From Clostridium thermobutyricum (lineage in GTDB: Bacteria > Bacillota > Clostridia > Ch29), in contig JAENYX010000004.1 of assembly GCA_016841565.1 (NCBI GenBank), positions 1-64,000 on the forward strand: a stretch of 64,000 bases of DNA. The letters are read 5' to 3'. The translations under genes and the position numbers were made by a program. The notes below the pieces were generated by a model. That model saw only the letters and a list, made by a program, of their open reading frames with translations, was not told the origin of the DNA and searched no databases. Shown in pieces: positions 41,773-50,977 of the stretch (the first letter of the stretch is position 1; each line of letters starts with the position of its first letter).

Positions 41773-42534
41773 ATGTCAAATAGAGTTCAGGCACTTGACA
41801 GAGCACTGGATATACTGGAGACACTGGCTGTCGAGGGCAGGGGTATGGGAGTAACCGAGCTGGGCCAAAGAGTGGGTCTTCACAAAAGCACGGTGCACAG
41901 GTTGCTGGCAACCTTTGCCGAATGGGGCTATGTGGAGAAAAACCCGCAGGATGACAGGTATAAACTGGGGCTTAAGGTTATCGACCTTGGCAGTATATTT
42001 CTAAACAATATTGAACTCAAAACAGAAGCCTTGCCCTATCTGAGCGAATTGAAGGAGAAAAGCCGTCAGCCTGTACATTTGGCAAGAATGGAAGACGGAC
42101 AGGTGGTATACATAGAAAAAGTTGACGTTATAAGCAGCATACGGATGTACTCGGAGATTGGGCGCAGGGTACACGCTCACTCAACCGCCCTTGGGAAGGT
42201 AATGATGGCGCATATGAGCGTTTCGGAGGTGGAGGATATAGTCAGTGCAAGAGGGCTGGCTGCGGTAACCGCCGATACCATCACCGACAAACAAATGTTA
42301 ATGGAGGAGCTTAAAATTACCAGAGACAGAGGATATGCCCTGGACGATCAGGAGAACGAGACGGGGATAAGGTGCATGGCCGCACCCATAATGGATTATA
42401 GGTGTAAGGTTATTGCAGCCGTCAGTACCTCGGGTACTCTGGATGTTTTTACCTATGAAAGACTTGACGGATTGAAGGCAGACGTTATGGATACGGCCCG
42501 TAAAATATCCATGCGGCTTGGATATAAGACATAA
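41773..42534 (+). CDS. IclR-family transcriptional regulator
   Basis: The 253-residue protein has the N-terminal winged helix (ALDRALDILETLAVEGRGMG, LGLHKSTVHRLLATF-type region) and the C-terminal ligand-binding IclR domain (PVHLARMEDGQVVYIEKVD, HAHSTALGKVMMAH, DDQENETGIRCMAAPI). Such proteins often control sugar-acid catabolism, as KdgR does. ATG 41773 follows AGGGGTG. The aldolase and kinase for 2-keto-3-deoxy sugars follow directly, so it is their likely local regulator. Confidence 0.92.
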   Translation: MSNRVQALDRALDILETLAVEGRGMGVTELGQRVGLHKSTVHRLLATFAEWGYVEKNPQDDRYKLGLKVIDLGSIFLNNIELKTEALPYLSELKEKSRQPVHLARMEDGQVVYIEKVDVISSIRMYSEIGRRVHAHSTALGKVMMAHMSVSEVEDIVSARGLAAVTADTITDKQMLMEELKITRDRGYALDDQENETGIRCMAAPIMDYRCKVIAAVSTSGTLDVFTYERLDGLKADVMDTARKISMRLGYKT

Positions 42535-42627
42535 GTCTAAGTTTCTTCAAGGAAATAATGCATTATATATGCTATGAACTTTGCTTTGAACAGGCAAAGC
42601 TTATAAAGCAATTACTGGTAAAACAGC

Positions 42628-42644
42628 GTTTCATAATGCGGAAC
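42628..42644. promoter_or_regulatory. Second candidate IclR operator, upstream of the aldolase gene
   Basis: GTTTCATAATGCGGAAC resembles the site at 41734-41750 in length and in its GTTTC-TAAT and AAC parts. It ends 17 bases before the aldolase start, so a bound repressor would block the operon. Confidence 0.45.
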
Positions 42645-42661
42645 ATCAAAGGAGGCCGAAC

Positions 42662-43306
42662 ATGAAGAAGTATGAGGTTCTTAAAAAAATCGCGGATAAA
42701 GGTATTGTTGCGGTTATCAGGGCCGAAAGCCCTGACAAGGCTGTACGTATCACCGAGGCATGCCTTGAGGGGGGTGTAAACAGTATTGAAATAACCTTTA
42801 CCGTACCCTCGGCACACCGGTTGATTGAGGAAATGGCCAAAAGGTTCCAGGGAGAAGACGTATTGCTGGGCGCAGGCACCGTTCTGGACGCCGAGACTGC
42901 AAGGATAGCCATTCTAAACGGGGCAAACTACATAGTGAGCCCTGCCCTTGATTTGGATACTGTAAAGCTGTGCAACAGGTACCAGGTGCCCTGTATGCCC
43001 GGGGCCATGACGGTAAGGGAAGTTATTATGGCCATGGAAGCCGGGGCGGATATAGTGAAGGTTTTCCCGGGGAATGCATTTGGCCCTCAAATAATAAAAG
43101 CAATCAAGGGTCCGCTTCCGCAGGCATCGCTTATGCCCACCGGAGGCGTGGACCTTTCCAATGCTGCCGAATGGCTTAAAGCGGGCAGTATAGCGCTGGG
43201 GGCAGGCGGGGCTCTGACTGCCGGCGCCAAAACCGGGGATTATAAAAAAGTAACAAGGACGGCCAAAGAATTTGTCGGTATTATCAACGATTTTAGGGGG
43301 TCTTGA
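42662..43306 (+). CDS. eda: Bifunctional KDPG/KHG-type aldolase
   Basis: The enzyme splits 2-keto-3-deoxy-6-phosphogluconate (or 4-hydroxy-2-oxoglutarate) into pyruvate and an aldehyde. The 214-residue protein shows GIVAVIRAESPDKAV, GAGTVLDAETA, the Schiff-base Lys in GADIVKVFPGNAFGP, and MPTGGVDLSN. Length is normal. AAAGGAGG precedes the ATG. The next gene encodes the matching sugar kinase, two bases away, the standard kdg arrangement. Confidence 0.92.
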   Translation: MKKYEVLKKIADKGIVAVIRAESPDKAVRITEACLEGGVNSIEITFTVPSAHRLIEEMAKRFQGEDVLLGAGTVLDAETARIAILNGANYIVSPALDLDTVKLCNRYQVPCMPGAMTVREVIMAMEAGADIVKVFPGNAFGPQIIKAIKGPLPQASLMPTGGVDLSNAAEWLKAGSIALGAGGALTAGAKTGDYKKVTRTAKEFVGIINDFRGS

Positions 43307-43307
43307 A

Positions 43308-44333
43308 ATGGCAGATAAAGTGGTATGCTTCGGGGAAATAATGCTTCGGTTGTCCACACCGGGATACAGCAGGTTTATACAGGCCGGCAGCTTTGATGCA
43401 ACCTATGGCGGTGGCGAGGCAAATGTTGCGGTGTCCCTTGCCAATTATGGGCTTGATTCATTCTATGTTACAAAGCTGCCCGACAACCCGATAGGCCATG
43501 CGGCATTAAACCACCTGAGAAGATTTGGCGTAAGAACCGAGCACATAATCAGGGGCGGTGAAAGGCTGGGAATATATTTTCTGGAGACAGGAGCTTCTCA
43601 GAGACCGTCCAAGGTTGTTTATGACAGGAGTCATTCGTCCATATCTGCAATTCAGCCGGGGGAAATTGACTGGAAGAGGGTATTTGAAGGAGCAAAATGG
43701 TTCCACTTTACCGGCATCACACCGGCTTTAAGCGATAACGCCGCCCATGCAACCCTTGAGGCTGCAAAAACGGCCAGGGAGATGGGGCTTACTGTCAGCT
43801 GTGACCTGAACTACAGGAAAAAGCTCTGGAGCACTGAAAAAGCCAGGAGTGTAATGGGCCAGCTGATAAAGTATGTAGATATATCCATAGGAAACGAAGA
43901 GGATGCCGGGAAGGTATTCGGTATAAAGGCTCAAAGCACCGATATAACCTCAGGCAAACTGAACAGGGAAGGATACAGGGAAGTTGCAAAACGGCTGGTG
44001 GAGGAGTATGGGCTCAAAATGGCTGCCATAACCCTGAGAGAGAGTTATTCGGCCAGTGATAACGGCTGGTCTGTAATGCTGTACGATGGCAGCGGGTTTT
44101 TCATTTCCAGGAAGTACAAAGTTCACATAGTTGACAGGGTGGGAGGGGGAGATTCCTTCGCCGGCGGGCTTATATACTCGCTTATTAACGGGTATGACGG
44201 CCAGAAGGCGGTGGAATTTGCCGCTGCGGCATCCTGTCTCAAACATACAATTCCCGGCGATTTCAACCATGTGACCGCTGCAGAAGTCACCGGTCTTATG
44301 GAAGGCGACGGTTCGGGCAGGGTGCAGAGGTAA
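43308..44333 (+). CDS. kdgK: PfkB-family sugar kinase, probable 2-keto-3-deoxygluconate kinase
   Basis: The 341-residue protein has the ribokinase fold: VVCFGEIMLRLSTPGYSRFI at the N-terminus, GGGEANVAVSLANYGL, and the C-terminal signature DRVGGGDSFAGGLIYSLI with the catalytic Asp. It would phosphorylate KDG to KDPG for the aldolase encoded upstream. ATG 43308 follows AGGGGGT; the longer frame from 43272 lies inside the aldolase gene. Sugar specificity cannot be read directly. Confidence 0.88.
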   Translation: MADKVVCFGEIMLRLSTPGYSRFIQAGSFDATYGGGEANVAVSLANYGLDSFYVTKLPDNPIGHAALNHLRRFGVRTEHIIRGGERLGIYFLETGASQRPSKVVYDRSHSSISAIQPGEIDWKRVFEGAKWFHFTGITPALSDNAAHATLEAAKTAREMGLTVSCDLNYRKKLWSTEKARSVMGQLIKYVDISIGNEEDAGKVFGIKAQSTDITSGKLNREGYREVAKRLVEEYGLKMAAITLRESYSASDNGWSVMLYDGSGFFISRKYKVHIVDRVGGGDSFAGGLIYSLINGYDGQKAVEFAAAASCLKHTIPGDFNHVTAAEVTGLMEGDGSGRVQR

Positions 44334-44363
44334 AAAATATAGCATGAGAAGGAGGTAATATCC

Positions 44364-45533
44364 TTGCCATTTCCAATATCTTCAACCGCTGCGGCAGTAC
44401 CCCATTCCAGCATAAGAAAGATGTTCAATATAGCAAGTGCTATGGATGATGTTATTAATTTCGGTATCGGGGAGCCGGATTTTGATACCCCGCAGAATAT
44501 AATACAAGCGGCTAAAAAGGCTCTGGATGACGGCTATACGCATTATACCGCCAATGCGGGGCTACAAGAGCTGAGGAGTGCAATAGCCCAAAAGCTGGAA
44601 AGGGATAACGGTATAACGGTTGACCCTGAAACAGAAATCATAGTAACCAGCGGGGGCATGGGGGCATTGTCATTGGCGCTGCTTAGCCTTGTTGAAAATG
44701 ATAATGAAGTCATTCTGTCCCGGCCCGGATGGTGCAATTATACTTCCCATGTAATTCTGGCGGGGGGGAAACCGGTTTACGTCCCACTATATGAAGAAAA
44801 CGAATTTATGCTGACCGCTAAAGATATACGAAAAAAAATCACTTCAAAAACCAGGGTCTTGCTGATAAACTCTCCAAACAATCCAACCGGTGCCGTCATT
44901 AGTATGGAAGAGATGAAGAAGATAGCAGATATTGTTAAAGAATATGATTTGTATGTAATAGCCGATGAAGTATACGAAAAATTTCTGTATGACGGTACCA
45001 GGCATGTAAGCCTGGCTTCCTTCAGCGCAATCAGAGACAACGTAATAACAATAAACAGCTTCTCCAAATCATACGCCATGACAGGCTGGCGCGTTGGTTT
45101 TGCAGCAGGCAGCCGGGAGGTCATAAGCCAAATGGTCAAGCTCCAGGAGCATATTGTAGCCTGTGTAAGTGCCGTATCCCAGAAAGCTGCACTGGAGGCC
45201 CTTCAAGGGCCGCAGGATGCACTTGAGAAGATGCTGGCAGAGTACGGTAAAAGGAGAGAAATACTGACCAAAGGCCTGAAGGATATAGAAGGCATCCAAT
45301 GCGTAATGCCTAAAGGAAGCTTCTACGTTTTTGCAAATATTAAGAAGCTGTGCAAATGCAGTGAAGAATTTGCTCTGGACCTGCTTAAGAAACAAAAGGT
45401 TTGTGTAATACCCGGAACTGCCTTCGGCGAACAGGGAGAGGGCTATGTCCGAATCTCCTATGCAACATCCGAGGATAATATTGTTCGGGGCCTGAGCAGA
45501 TTGAAACAGTATGCAGAGCAATGTGGAAAATAA
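44364..45533 (+). CDS. Class I/II pyridoxal-phosphate aminotransferase
   Basis: The 389-residue protein is a fold-type I aminotransferase. Motifs are NFGIGEPDFDTPQNI, HYTANAGLQELR, the NNPTGAV stretch, ADEVYEKFLYDG, the PLP Lys in SFSKSYAMTGWRVGF and the C-terminal VRISYA arginine. The start is TTG 44364 with AGGAGGT seven bases upstream. It sits inside the sugar-acid cluster, so it may act on an amino or keto acid made there, though aspartate or aromatic aminotransferase activity is equally possible. Confidence 0.88.
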   Translation: MPFPISSTAAAVPHSSIRKMFNIASAMDDVINFGIGEPDFDTPQNIIQAAKKALDDGYTHYTANAGLQELRSAIAQKLERDNGITVDPETEIIVTSGGMGALSLALLSLVENDNEVILSRPGWCNYTSHVILAGGKPVYVPLYEENEFMLTAKDIRKKITSKTRVLLINSPNNPTGAVISMEEMKKIADIVKEYDLYVIADEVYEKFLYDGTRHVSLASFSAIRDNVITINSFSKSYAMTGWRVGFAAGSREVISQMVKLQEHIVACVSAVSQKAALEALQGPQDALEKMLAEYGKRREILTKGLKDIEGIQCVMPKGSFYVFANIKKLCKCSEEFALDLLKKQKVCVIPGTAFGEQGEGYVRISYATSEDNIVRGLSRLKQYAEQCGK

Positions 45534-45552
45534 TATTCTGGGAGGGTACCGC

Positions 45553-46185
45553 ATGAAAAAAGATGTTTCTCCTGAAAAGCTGTATGACAGCGTGTTTCTG
45601 CTCCAACCGAGCAGACCAATACTCTGTACAACCAAAAATGAAGACGGGTCGGATCATGTTGCCCCGTTCAGTTGGATAAACCCTGCTTCCTACAAGCCGC
45701 CGCGGGTGGCCCTGGCGCTCCAGAACAGCCCCAAGAAGCAGCACAGCCTTGAAAACATCGAAAGAACCGGGGAGTTTGTGGTGAACATCCCTTCTCTGGA
45801 TATTGCAGAAAAACTGGTGGAGTGCTCATACAAAACAAAATCGGGAGAGAATAAATTTGAAAGGTCGGAATTCAAAAGGTTGTCTTCCAGGAAGGTGCAA
45901 CCCCCGGGGGTACAGGAATGCAAAGCGCATCTGGAGTGTAAGCTTTTATCAAAGATGCCTGCCGGCGACCATACTATTCTGATAGCCGACATTGTACATG
46001 CCTGTTTTGATGATGAAGCATATGGCTTCGATATGCTCATCAGACTGGATAAATTTACTCCGGCTATACATTTGAAGAATTATTACCTGGAGGATTCACA
46101 AGTCCACGTATTTCTGTCTCCCGGAGGAGCCCATGTTACTGAAGTTCAATATAAGAAAACCAATAACGACAGCAACAACGGTTAG
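45553..46185 (+). CDS. Flavin reductase (DIM6/NTAB-like) family protein
   Basis: The 210-residue protein has the FMN-binding split-barrel pattern: PSRPILCTTKNEDGSDHVAP, FSWINPASYKPPRVALAL, and TGEFVVNIPSLDIAEKLVEC. Such proteins bind FMN and are reductases or oxygen-independent flavoproteins. ATG 45553 follows GGGAGGG; the longer frame starts inside the aminotransferase gene. Its role in the cluster is unclear. Confidence 0.82.
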   Translation: MKKDVSPEKLYDSVFLLQPSRPILCTTKNEDGSDHVAPFSWINPASYKPPRVALALQNSPKKQHSLENIERTGEFVVNIPSLDIAEKLVECSYKTKSGENKFERSEFKRLSSRKVQPPGVQECKAHLECKLLSKMPAGDHTILIADIVHACFDDEAYGFDMLIRLDKFTPAIHLKNYYLEDSQVHVFLSPGGAHVTEVQYKKTNNDSNNG

Positions 46186-46227
46186 AAAGTGGTGTACGGC
46201 AAATAAGAATAAAGGGGTGGAATGCTT

Positions 46228-47355
46228 ATGACTGTAAGAGAGTTGAAGAAGGAAGATTTGGATGCACTGCTGACTGGTCTTGGCATATTTGGTACAGGGG
46301 GAGGCGGAGACCCTGAATGGGGAAGAAAAATTATTGAGAACGATTTTGCCAAAGGAAGAAAGTACTCAATAGTGGATCCCCAAGACGTGGAGGATGATGC
46401 TTTTGTGTGCAGCGGAGGTATAATGGGTTCGGTAAAAGCCCTGGAAGGCATGTCCTATGATGAAATCATAGAAATGTGGGAAAAGGATTTTGTGCTTGTT
46501 AAAGCCATCAAAGAGATGGAGGCACTAAGAGGCAGGAAATTGGACTATGTAATACCCTTCGAGTCAGGAGGGCTGAATACGCCGGTAATAATGACTCTTG
46601 CTGCAAGGCTTGGAATACCTGTTATTAACGGAGATGCCCTGGGCAGGTCGGCTCCCGAAACGCAGATGACCAGCTTCATAGGACATGGTATCTCATTGTA
46701 TCCCATGCCGTTGGTAGACCGCTATGGCAACACCATTGTGGTAAAGGCTGCCGATAAATCCACCTATGCGGATGAAATGGGAAGGATAGTTGTTACAAGG
46801 GGCGGCGGCTACGGAGCAAATGCGCACTATCCTATGACAGGAGCACAATTGAAATCCAGCTGTGTTCCCGGAGCTATTACCAACTCAATTGCCGTGGGAA
46901 AAGCGGTTATTCAAGCCGTGAAAGACGGAAGAGATCCCGCGACGGCTTTCGCATCGGAGGTAAATGGTTTCGAGCTTTTCAGAGGAGAAATATCCGAGGT
47001 AGTGGGTGAGGATAAAGGCGGTTTTTATCTGACCAGGGTTCGGGTAAAAGGCACGCAAAAGTATACCGGCAGCGGTCTTGATATGGCTGTTAAGAATGAG
47101 TATATGGCTGTATGGCAGGATGGTGAGGCAAAAGTTGTATTTCCTGACCTTGCCTGTGTATTGTATACCGATAGCGGTAAAGGGGTTATGAGCGTTGACC
47201 TTAAGCCGGGTATTGATATAACAGTGGTGGGCATACCCTGCCATGACAGGCTGAGGGAAACCATGTCTACCCAGGCGGGAAAGGAAGCTTTGGGCGGAGC
47301 CAGATACGGATATTCCGGTTTGGACTATGTTCCCATAGAAAAATCAAACAAATAG
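46228..47355 (+). CDS. DUF917 domain protein
   Basis: The 375-residue protein matches the DUF917 pattern: LTGLGIFGTGGGGDPEWGRK at the N-terminus, CSGGIMGSVKALEG, FESGGLNTPVIMTLAARLG and INGDALGRSAPETQM. DUF917 proteins are often found next to hydantoinase/oxoprolinase genes and share folds with them; the reaction is not established. ATG 46228 is nine bases after GGGGTGG, so it is preferred to ATG 46222. No hydantoinase is adjacent here. Confidence 0.85.
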   Translation: MTVRELKKEDLDALLTGLGIFGTGGGGDPEWGRKIIENDFAKGRKYSIVDPQDVEDDAFVCSGGIMGSVKALEGMSYDEIIEMWEKDFVLVKAIKEMEALRGRKLDYVIPFESGGLNTPVIMTLAARLGIPVINGDALGRSAPETQMTSFIGHGISLYPMPLVDRYGNTIVVKAADKSTYADEMGRIVVTRGGGYGANAHYPMTGAQLKSSCVPGAITNSIAVGKAVIQAVKDGRDPATAFASEVNGFELFRGEISEVVGEDKGGFYLTRVRVKGTQKYTGSGLDMAVKNEYMAVWQDGEAKVVFPDLACVLYTDSGKGVMSVDLKPGIDITVVGIPCHDRLRETMSTQAGKEALGGARYGYSGLDYVPIEKSNK

Positions 47356-47419
47356 GTTCCAGTCTTGCTAAGTTCTTTAATAGGACAGGCAGGAAAATAA
47401 TAATAAGGGGGCAAATTCA

Positions 47420-48370
47420 ATGAGAAAGATTTTGGCATTGCTTTTAGTGGTACTACTTGCAGTAGGAGTACTTGCCGGGTGTGCCGGCGGAAAAGAGCCG
47501 GCCGATGAGCAGGAGACATTTACCGTAGGTATAAACAACTTCGGGCAGGCAAACTTTTTCGCTATAATAGGCAGAGATTCCATGATGGAGCAGATTGAGA
47601 AGAATGGCGGCAAGGTTGTTTCCACAGTAAATGCTGACGTGCCTGGAAGGATTGCATCAATAGAGAACTTTATAGCACAGGGTGTTGATGCAATAATTAT
47701 TCAGGAAGGCGACATCAACCAACTGGCGCCTGCATTGAAAGAGGCAAAGAACCAGGGCATAATAATCGGGTCTATGGATGCAGGGGATGCAGATTTTGTT
47801 GACGTATTCGTAGAATCCGATAATGACCAGCTGGGCACCAAAGCGGCCGAAGTATTGATGGAACATATCGGCGGTAAGGGCAATATTGTAGAGATCTATA
47901 ATGATGCCGGATCCATGATAAGGACCAGAAAAGATGCAATGCACAAGGTTGTTGAAGGTTATCCCGACGTGGAAATCATGGCCGGATTTGTCTATGCATG
48001 GCCTGACTTCTTCCCCGACGGAAAAGCTAAGATGGAAGCCGTTATCCAGTCAAACCCCAACCCTGGTGATATAGCCGGCGTGTTTGCCACCTTTGACGGA
48101 GTAGGACTGGCAGCTGCTCAGGCAATCAGGGAAGCAGGGCTCCAGGAGCATATCGCGGTTGTAGGTGTTGACGGCGATCCCGAAGCCTATAAGGAAATGA
48201 GGAAGCCGGACAGCCCGTTTATCGCAACACTTGCACAGGATCCGGATACCATAGCAAGGACGGTTGTAGACAAGGTGTTTGACCTTCTCAACGGCAAGCA
48301 GCTTGAAGAAAGGCATATCTATGTACCGGGTATACTTATAACCAAGGATAATATACCTCCGGAAAAGTAA
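47420..48370 (+). CDS. Sugar ABC transporter substrate-binding lipoprotein (RbsB-like)
   Basis: The 316-residue protein has a lipoprotein signal (LLLVVLLAVGVLAGCAGG, Cys about residue 21) and a periplasmic-binding-protein type I fold. Visible blocks are TVGINNFGQANFFAIIGRD, FIAQGVDAIIIQEGD, GSMDAGDADFVDVFVESDND and GVDGDPEAYKEM. It is a pentose/hexose-type binding protein and delivers the ligand to the ATPase and permease encoded next. The ligand may be a sugar acid, given the neighbours. Confidence 0.92.
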   Translation: MRKILALLLVVLLAVGVLAGCAGGKEPADEQETFTVGINNFGQANFFAIIGRDSMMEQIEKNGGKVVSTVNADVPGRIASIENFIAQGVDAIIIQEGDINQLAPALKEAKNQGIIIGSMDAGDADFVDVFVESDNDQLGTKAAEVLMEHIGGKGNIVEIYNDAGSMIRTRKDAMHKVVEGYPDVEIMAGFVYAWPDFFPDGKAKMEAVIQSNPNPGDIAGVFATFDGVGLAAAQAIREAGLQEHIAVVGVDGDPEAYKEMRKPDSPFIATLAQDPDTIARTVVDKVFDLLNGKQLEERHIYVPGILITKDNIPPEK

Positions 48371-48448
48371 GCGATTTATATAACCAAATGATAAGCGGGC
48401 TGTCCTGCTTATCATTTGGTTACCCAATATCCTGCGAGGAGGGGAAAA

Positions 48449-49978
48449 ATGGAGACCAAAAGTACCGGCCAAGGCACCGGCAACATCATTGAGGTAGAAG
48501 GTTTAGGTAAAGAGTTTAACGGGGTATGGGTGCTTAATGATATAAATTTTGACTTGCAACCCGGAGAAATACATTCACTGGTGGGGGAGAACGGAGCGGG
48601 AAAATCTACATTCATTAAGATACTGTCGGGGGTCTATCAGCCATCGGCGGGCAGTATTAAAACAGACGGCAACCCCGTAGTAATGCATAACGTAAAGCAT
48701 AGCGAAAGCCTGGGCATAAGGACAGTACACCAGGAGATAAACCTGGTACCCTTCTTTTCAGTATTTGAAAATATATTTATAGGTACAGAAGAAAAGAGAA
48801 GGTTTTTGGGTGTCAACGTAATGGATGACAGTAAGATGAAGAAAAAGGCAAGGGAAGTAATAAAAACTCTTGGGGTGGAACTGGATATAGACAAACCCAC
48901 CCATTTACTGAATGCGTCCATGGAACGCATTGTGGAAATAAGCAAGGTGCTTGTTCACCGGCCAAGGGTCATAATTTTCGATGAGCCAACAACCTCTTTG
49001 GGAGAAGAAGAAAGGAAGAGGCTGCTGGAAATTATTAAGGGTTTGAAGAGCACAGGCATCGGGATAATCTATATTTCACATAACCTTGATGAAGTAATGG
49101 AAATATCCGACAGGATTACTGTTTTCAGGGACGGGCGCAAGACCGGCACAATGTATAAAGAGGAAGCTTCTCCTGAAAAGATAGTATCTATGATGATAGG
49201 GCACAAGTCCTATAATGAGTATAAGAGAGATAAAAGTTACAAAGAACGTGACGTATATCTTGAAATAAACAATCTTAGTACCGACAAGCTTGACAATATT
49301 AATCTCTCCCTCCATAAAGGCGAGATTTTAGGTATAGCCGGAGTTGTAGGAGCAGGTAAAACAGAAATAGCTCAGGCAATATTCGGGCTGGATAAAATCC
49401 ATAAGGGACAAATATACCTCTATGGGCAAAAATATTCACCTTCCTGCCAGAGAGCAATATCCAACGGTATAGCTCTGGTTCCGGAAGAGCGGCAGGCCCA
49501 GGGGCTTATTCCAAATTATTCTGTCATGAAAAATATTACCCTTACTTATCTTGGCAAGTGGTGCAGGAATGGAGTTATGGACAGGCAGGCCGAAATAGAT
49601 ACAGCCAATGAATATATTAAACTTATGTCTATTAAGACCACCGGGCATTCACAGATTGTCAAATTCCTAAGCGGCGGTAATCAGCAGAAGGTCATATTGT
49701 CCAGATGGCTGAACGGAGATTTCAAGATAGGTATATTCGATGAGCCTACCAAAGGGATTGATGTCAAAGCCAAGGAAGATATCTATTCCCTTGTGGACCG
49801 GCTGGCCGGAAACGGTAAATCAATAATGGTATTGTCATCGTACCTGCCGGAACTTCTCAGTATCAGCGACAGGATTTTAGTAGTACACGATGGGAAAATA
49901 GTTGGCGAATTCGATCCAAAAGAGGAAAATGCAAAAGAAAAGATTATGCACGCAATGTTGGGGGGTAGAGTGGCTTGA
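48449..49978 (+). CDS. Sugar ABC transporter ATP-binding protein, two ATPase domains (RbsA-like)
   Basis: The 509-residue protein has two ABC domains. The first has Walker A GENGAGKST, a degenerate signature (LLNASMERIVEISK) and Walker B VIIFDEPTTSLG. The second has a relaxed Walker A (GVVGAGKTEIAQ), signature LSGGNQQKVILSR and IGIFDEPTKGIDVKAK. This is the standard RbsA/XylG layout. ATG 48449 follows GAGGAGGGG. The permease start overlaps its stop. Confidence 0.94.
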   Translation: METKSTGQGTGNIIEVEGLGKEFNGVWVLNDINFDLQPGEIHSLVGENGAGKSTFIKILSGVYQPSAGSIKTDGNPVVMHNVKHSESLGIRTVHQEINLVPFFSVFENIFIGTEEKRRFLGVNVMDDSKMKKKAREVIKTLGVELDIDKPTHLLNASMERIVEISKVLVHRPRVIIFDEPTTSLGEEERKRLLEIIKGLKSTGIGIIYISHNLDEVMEISDRITVFRDGRKTGTMYKEEASPEKIVSMMIGHKSYNEYKRDKSYKERDVYLEINNLSTDKLDNINLSLHKGEILGIAGVVGAGKTEIAQAIFGLDKIHKGQIYLYGQKYSPSCQRAISNGIALVPEERQAQGLIPNYSVMKNITLTYLGKWCRNGVMDRQAEIDTANEYIKLMSIKTTGHSQIVKFLSGGNQQKVILSRWLNGDFKIGIFDEPTKGIDVKAKEDIYSLVDRLAGNGKSIMVLSSYLPELLSISDRILVVHDGKIVGEFDPKEENAKEKIMHAMLGGRVA

Positions 49979-50958
49979 AGGGAAACATACCTTTGTTCAG
50001 GGAAACAGATAAGAAGGAGCTTTTAAGAAGATACGGTACGGTTCTGGGTGCTCTGGCCATATTTACAGTTTTTTCACTGACGGCAAAGAATTTCTTTACT
50101 TCAACAAATCTGCTCATGCTCCTTCGGCAAATGAGCATGCTTACCATTGTATCATTAGGCTTCACCTTTGTTATGGCAGCAGGGGGATTTGATATGTCCA
50201 TAGGCAACTCAACAGGCCTTATCAATATCCTGTTTGCAATAATAATAATAAATACCAACAATTTCTGGCTGGCCCTGTCGGCTGCGCTGGTAATCGGAAT
50301 GGCAATAGGCGCAATAAACGGGACGCTGATTGCATATATAGGATTGCCCGACTTCATTGGTACCTTTGCAGTTGGTTCAATAGTGTACGGGATAAAAATG
50401 CTGATAACCAGGGGCAATCCCATATTCTTTGACGACAGCGTACCTAAGATATTCCCCTTTATTGGGCAGGGATATGTAGGGCCCATTCCTTTCCCGGTCA
50501 TTTTAATGGTTATATTCGTAGCCATTGCCATTTTTACATTGAACAAAACCAGTCTTGGCAGAAGGATTTATGCAATTGGGGGCAACTCAATAGCTTCTCT
50601 CTATGCCGGTATCAATGTAAAAAAATACAGGTTTTTGACTTTTCTGATTTCGGGATTGGGTGTAGCTCTGGCATCCGTTATCATGACATCACGGCTGGGT
50701 TCGGCTCAACCTCTTGCAGGGGAAGAGTTTCTGCTGGATGCAATTTCGGTGGTATTTCTTAGTACAACAATGTTTGGAGACGGTGAGCCTACCGGAGGCG
50801 GGACCTTTGTCGGTGCATTAATAATCAGCATGCTTAATAATGGTCTTACAATGCTTAATGTACCCTATTATTTTCAGTACATCACCAAGGGTACCGTTGT
50901 TATATTTGCAGTAGTACTCTCGGTAGCTCTCGGACAGAAGTTGAGGGTAAAATTATAG
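49975..50958 (+). CDS. Sugar ABC transporter permease (RbsC-like)
   Basis: The 327-residue membrane protein has 8-10 hydrophobic segments and the BPD_transp_2 motifs: FVMAAGGFDMSIGNSTGL, AINGTLIAYIGLPDFIGTFA and GGNSIASLYAGINVKKYRF. TTG 49975 overlaps the ATPase stop by four bases, so expression is coupled. It completes a three-gene importer. Only one permease gene is present, as in ribose systems. Confidence 0.93.
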   Translation: MKGNIPLFRETDKKELLRRYGTVLGALAIFTVFSLTAKNFFTSTNLLMLLRQMSMLTIVSLGFTFVMAAGGFDMSIGNSTGLINILFAIIIINTNNFWLALSAALVIGMAIGAINGTLIAYIGLPDFIGTFAVGSIVYGIKMLITRGNPIFFDDSVPKIFPFIGQGYVGPIPFPVILMVIFVAIAIFTLNKTSLGRRIYAIGGNSIASLYAGINVKKYRFLTFLISGLGVALASVIMTSRLGSAQPLAGEEFLLDAISVVFLSTTMFGDGEPTGGGTFVGALIISMLNNGLTMLNVPYYFQYITKGTVVIFAVVLSVALGQKLRVKL

Positions 50959-50977
50959 TTTGTGAGGGGGCGAGTTT

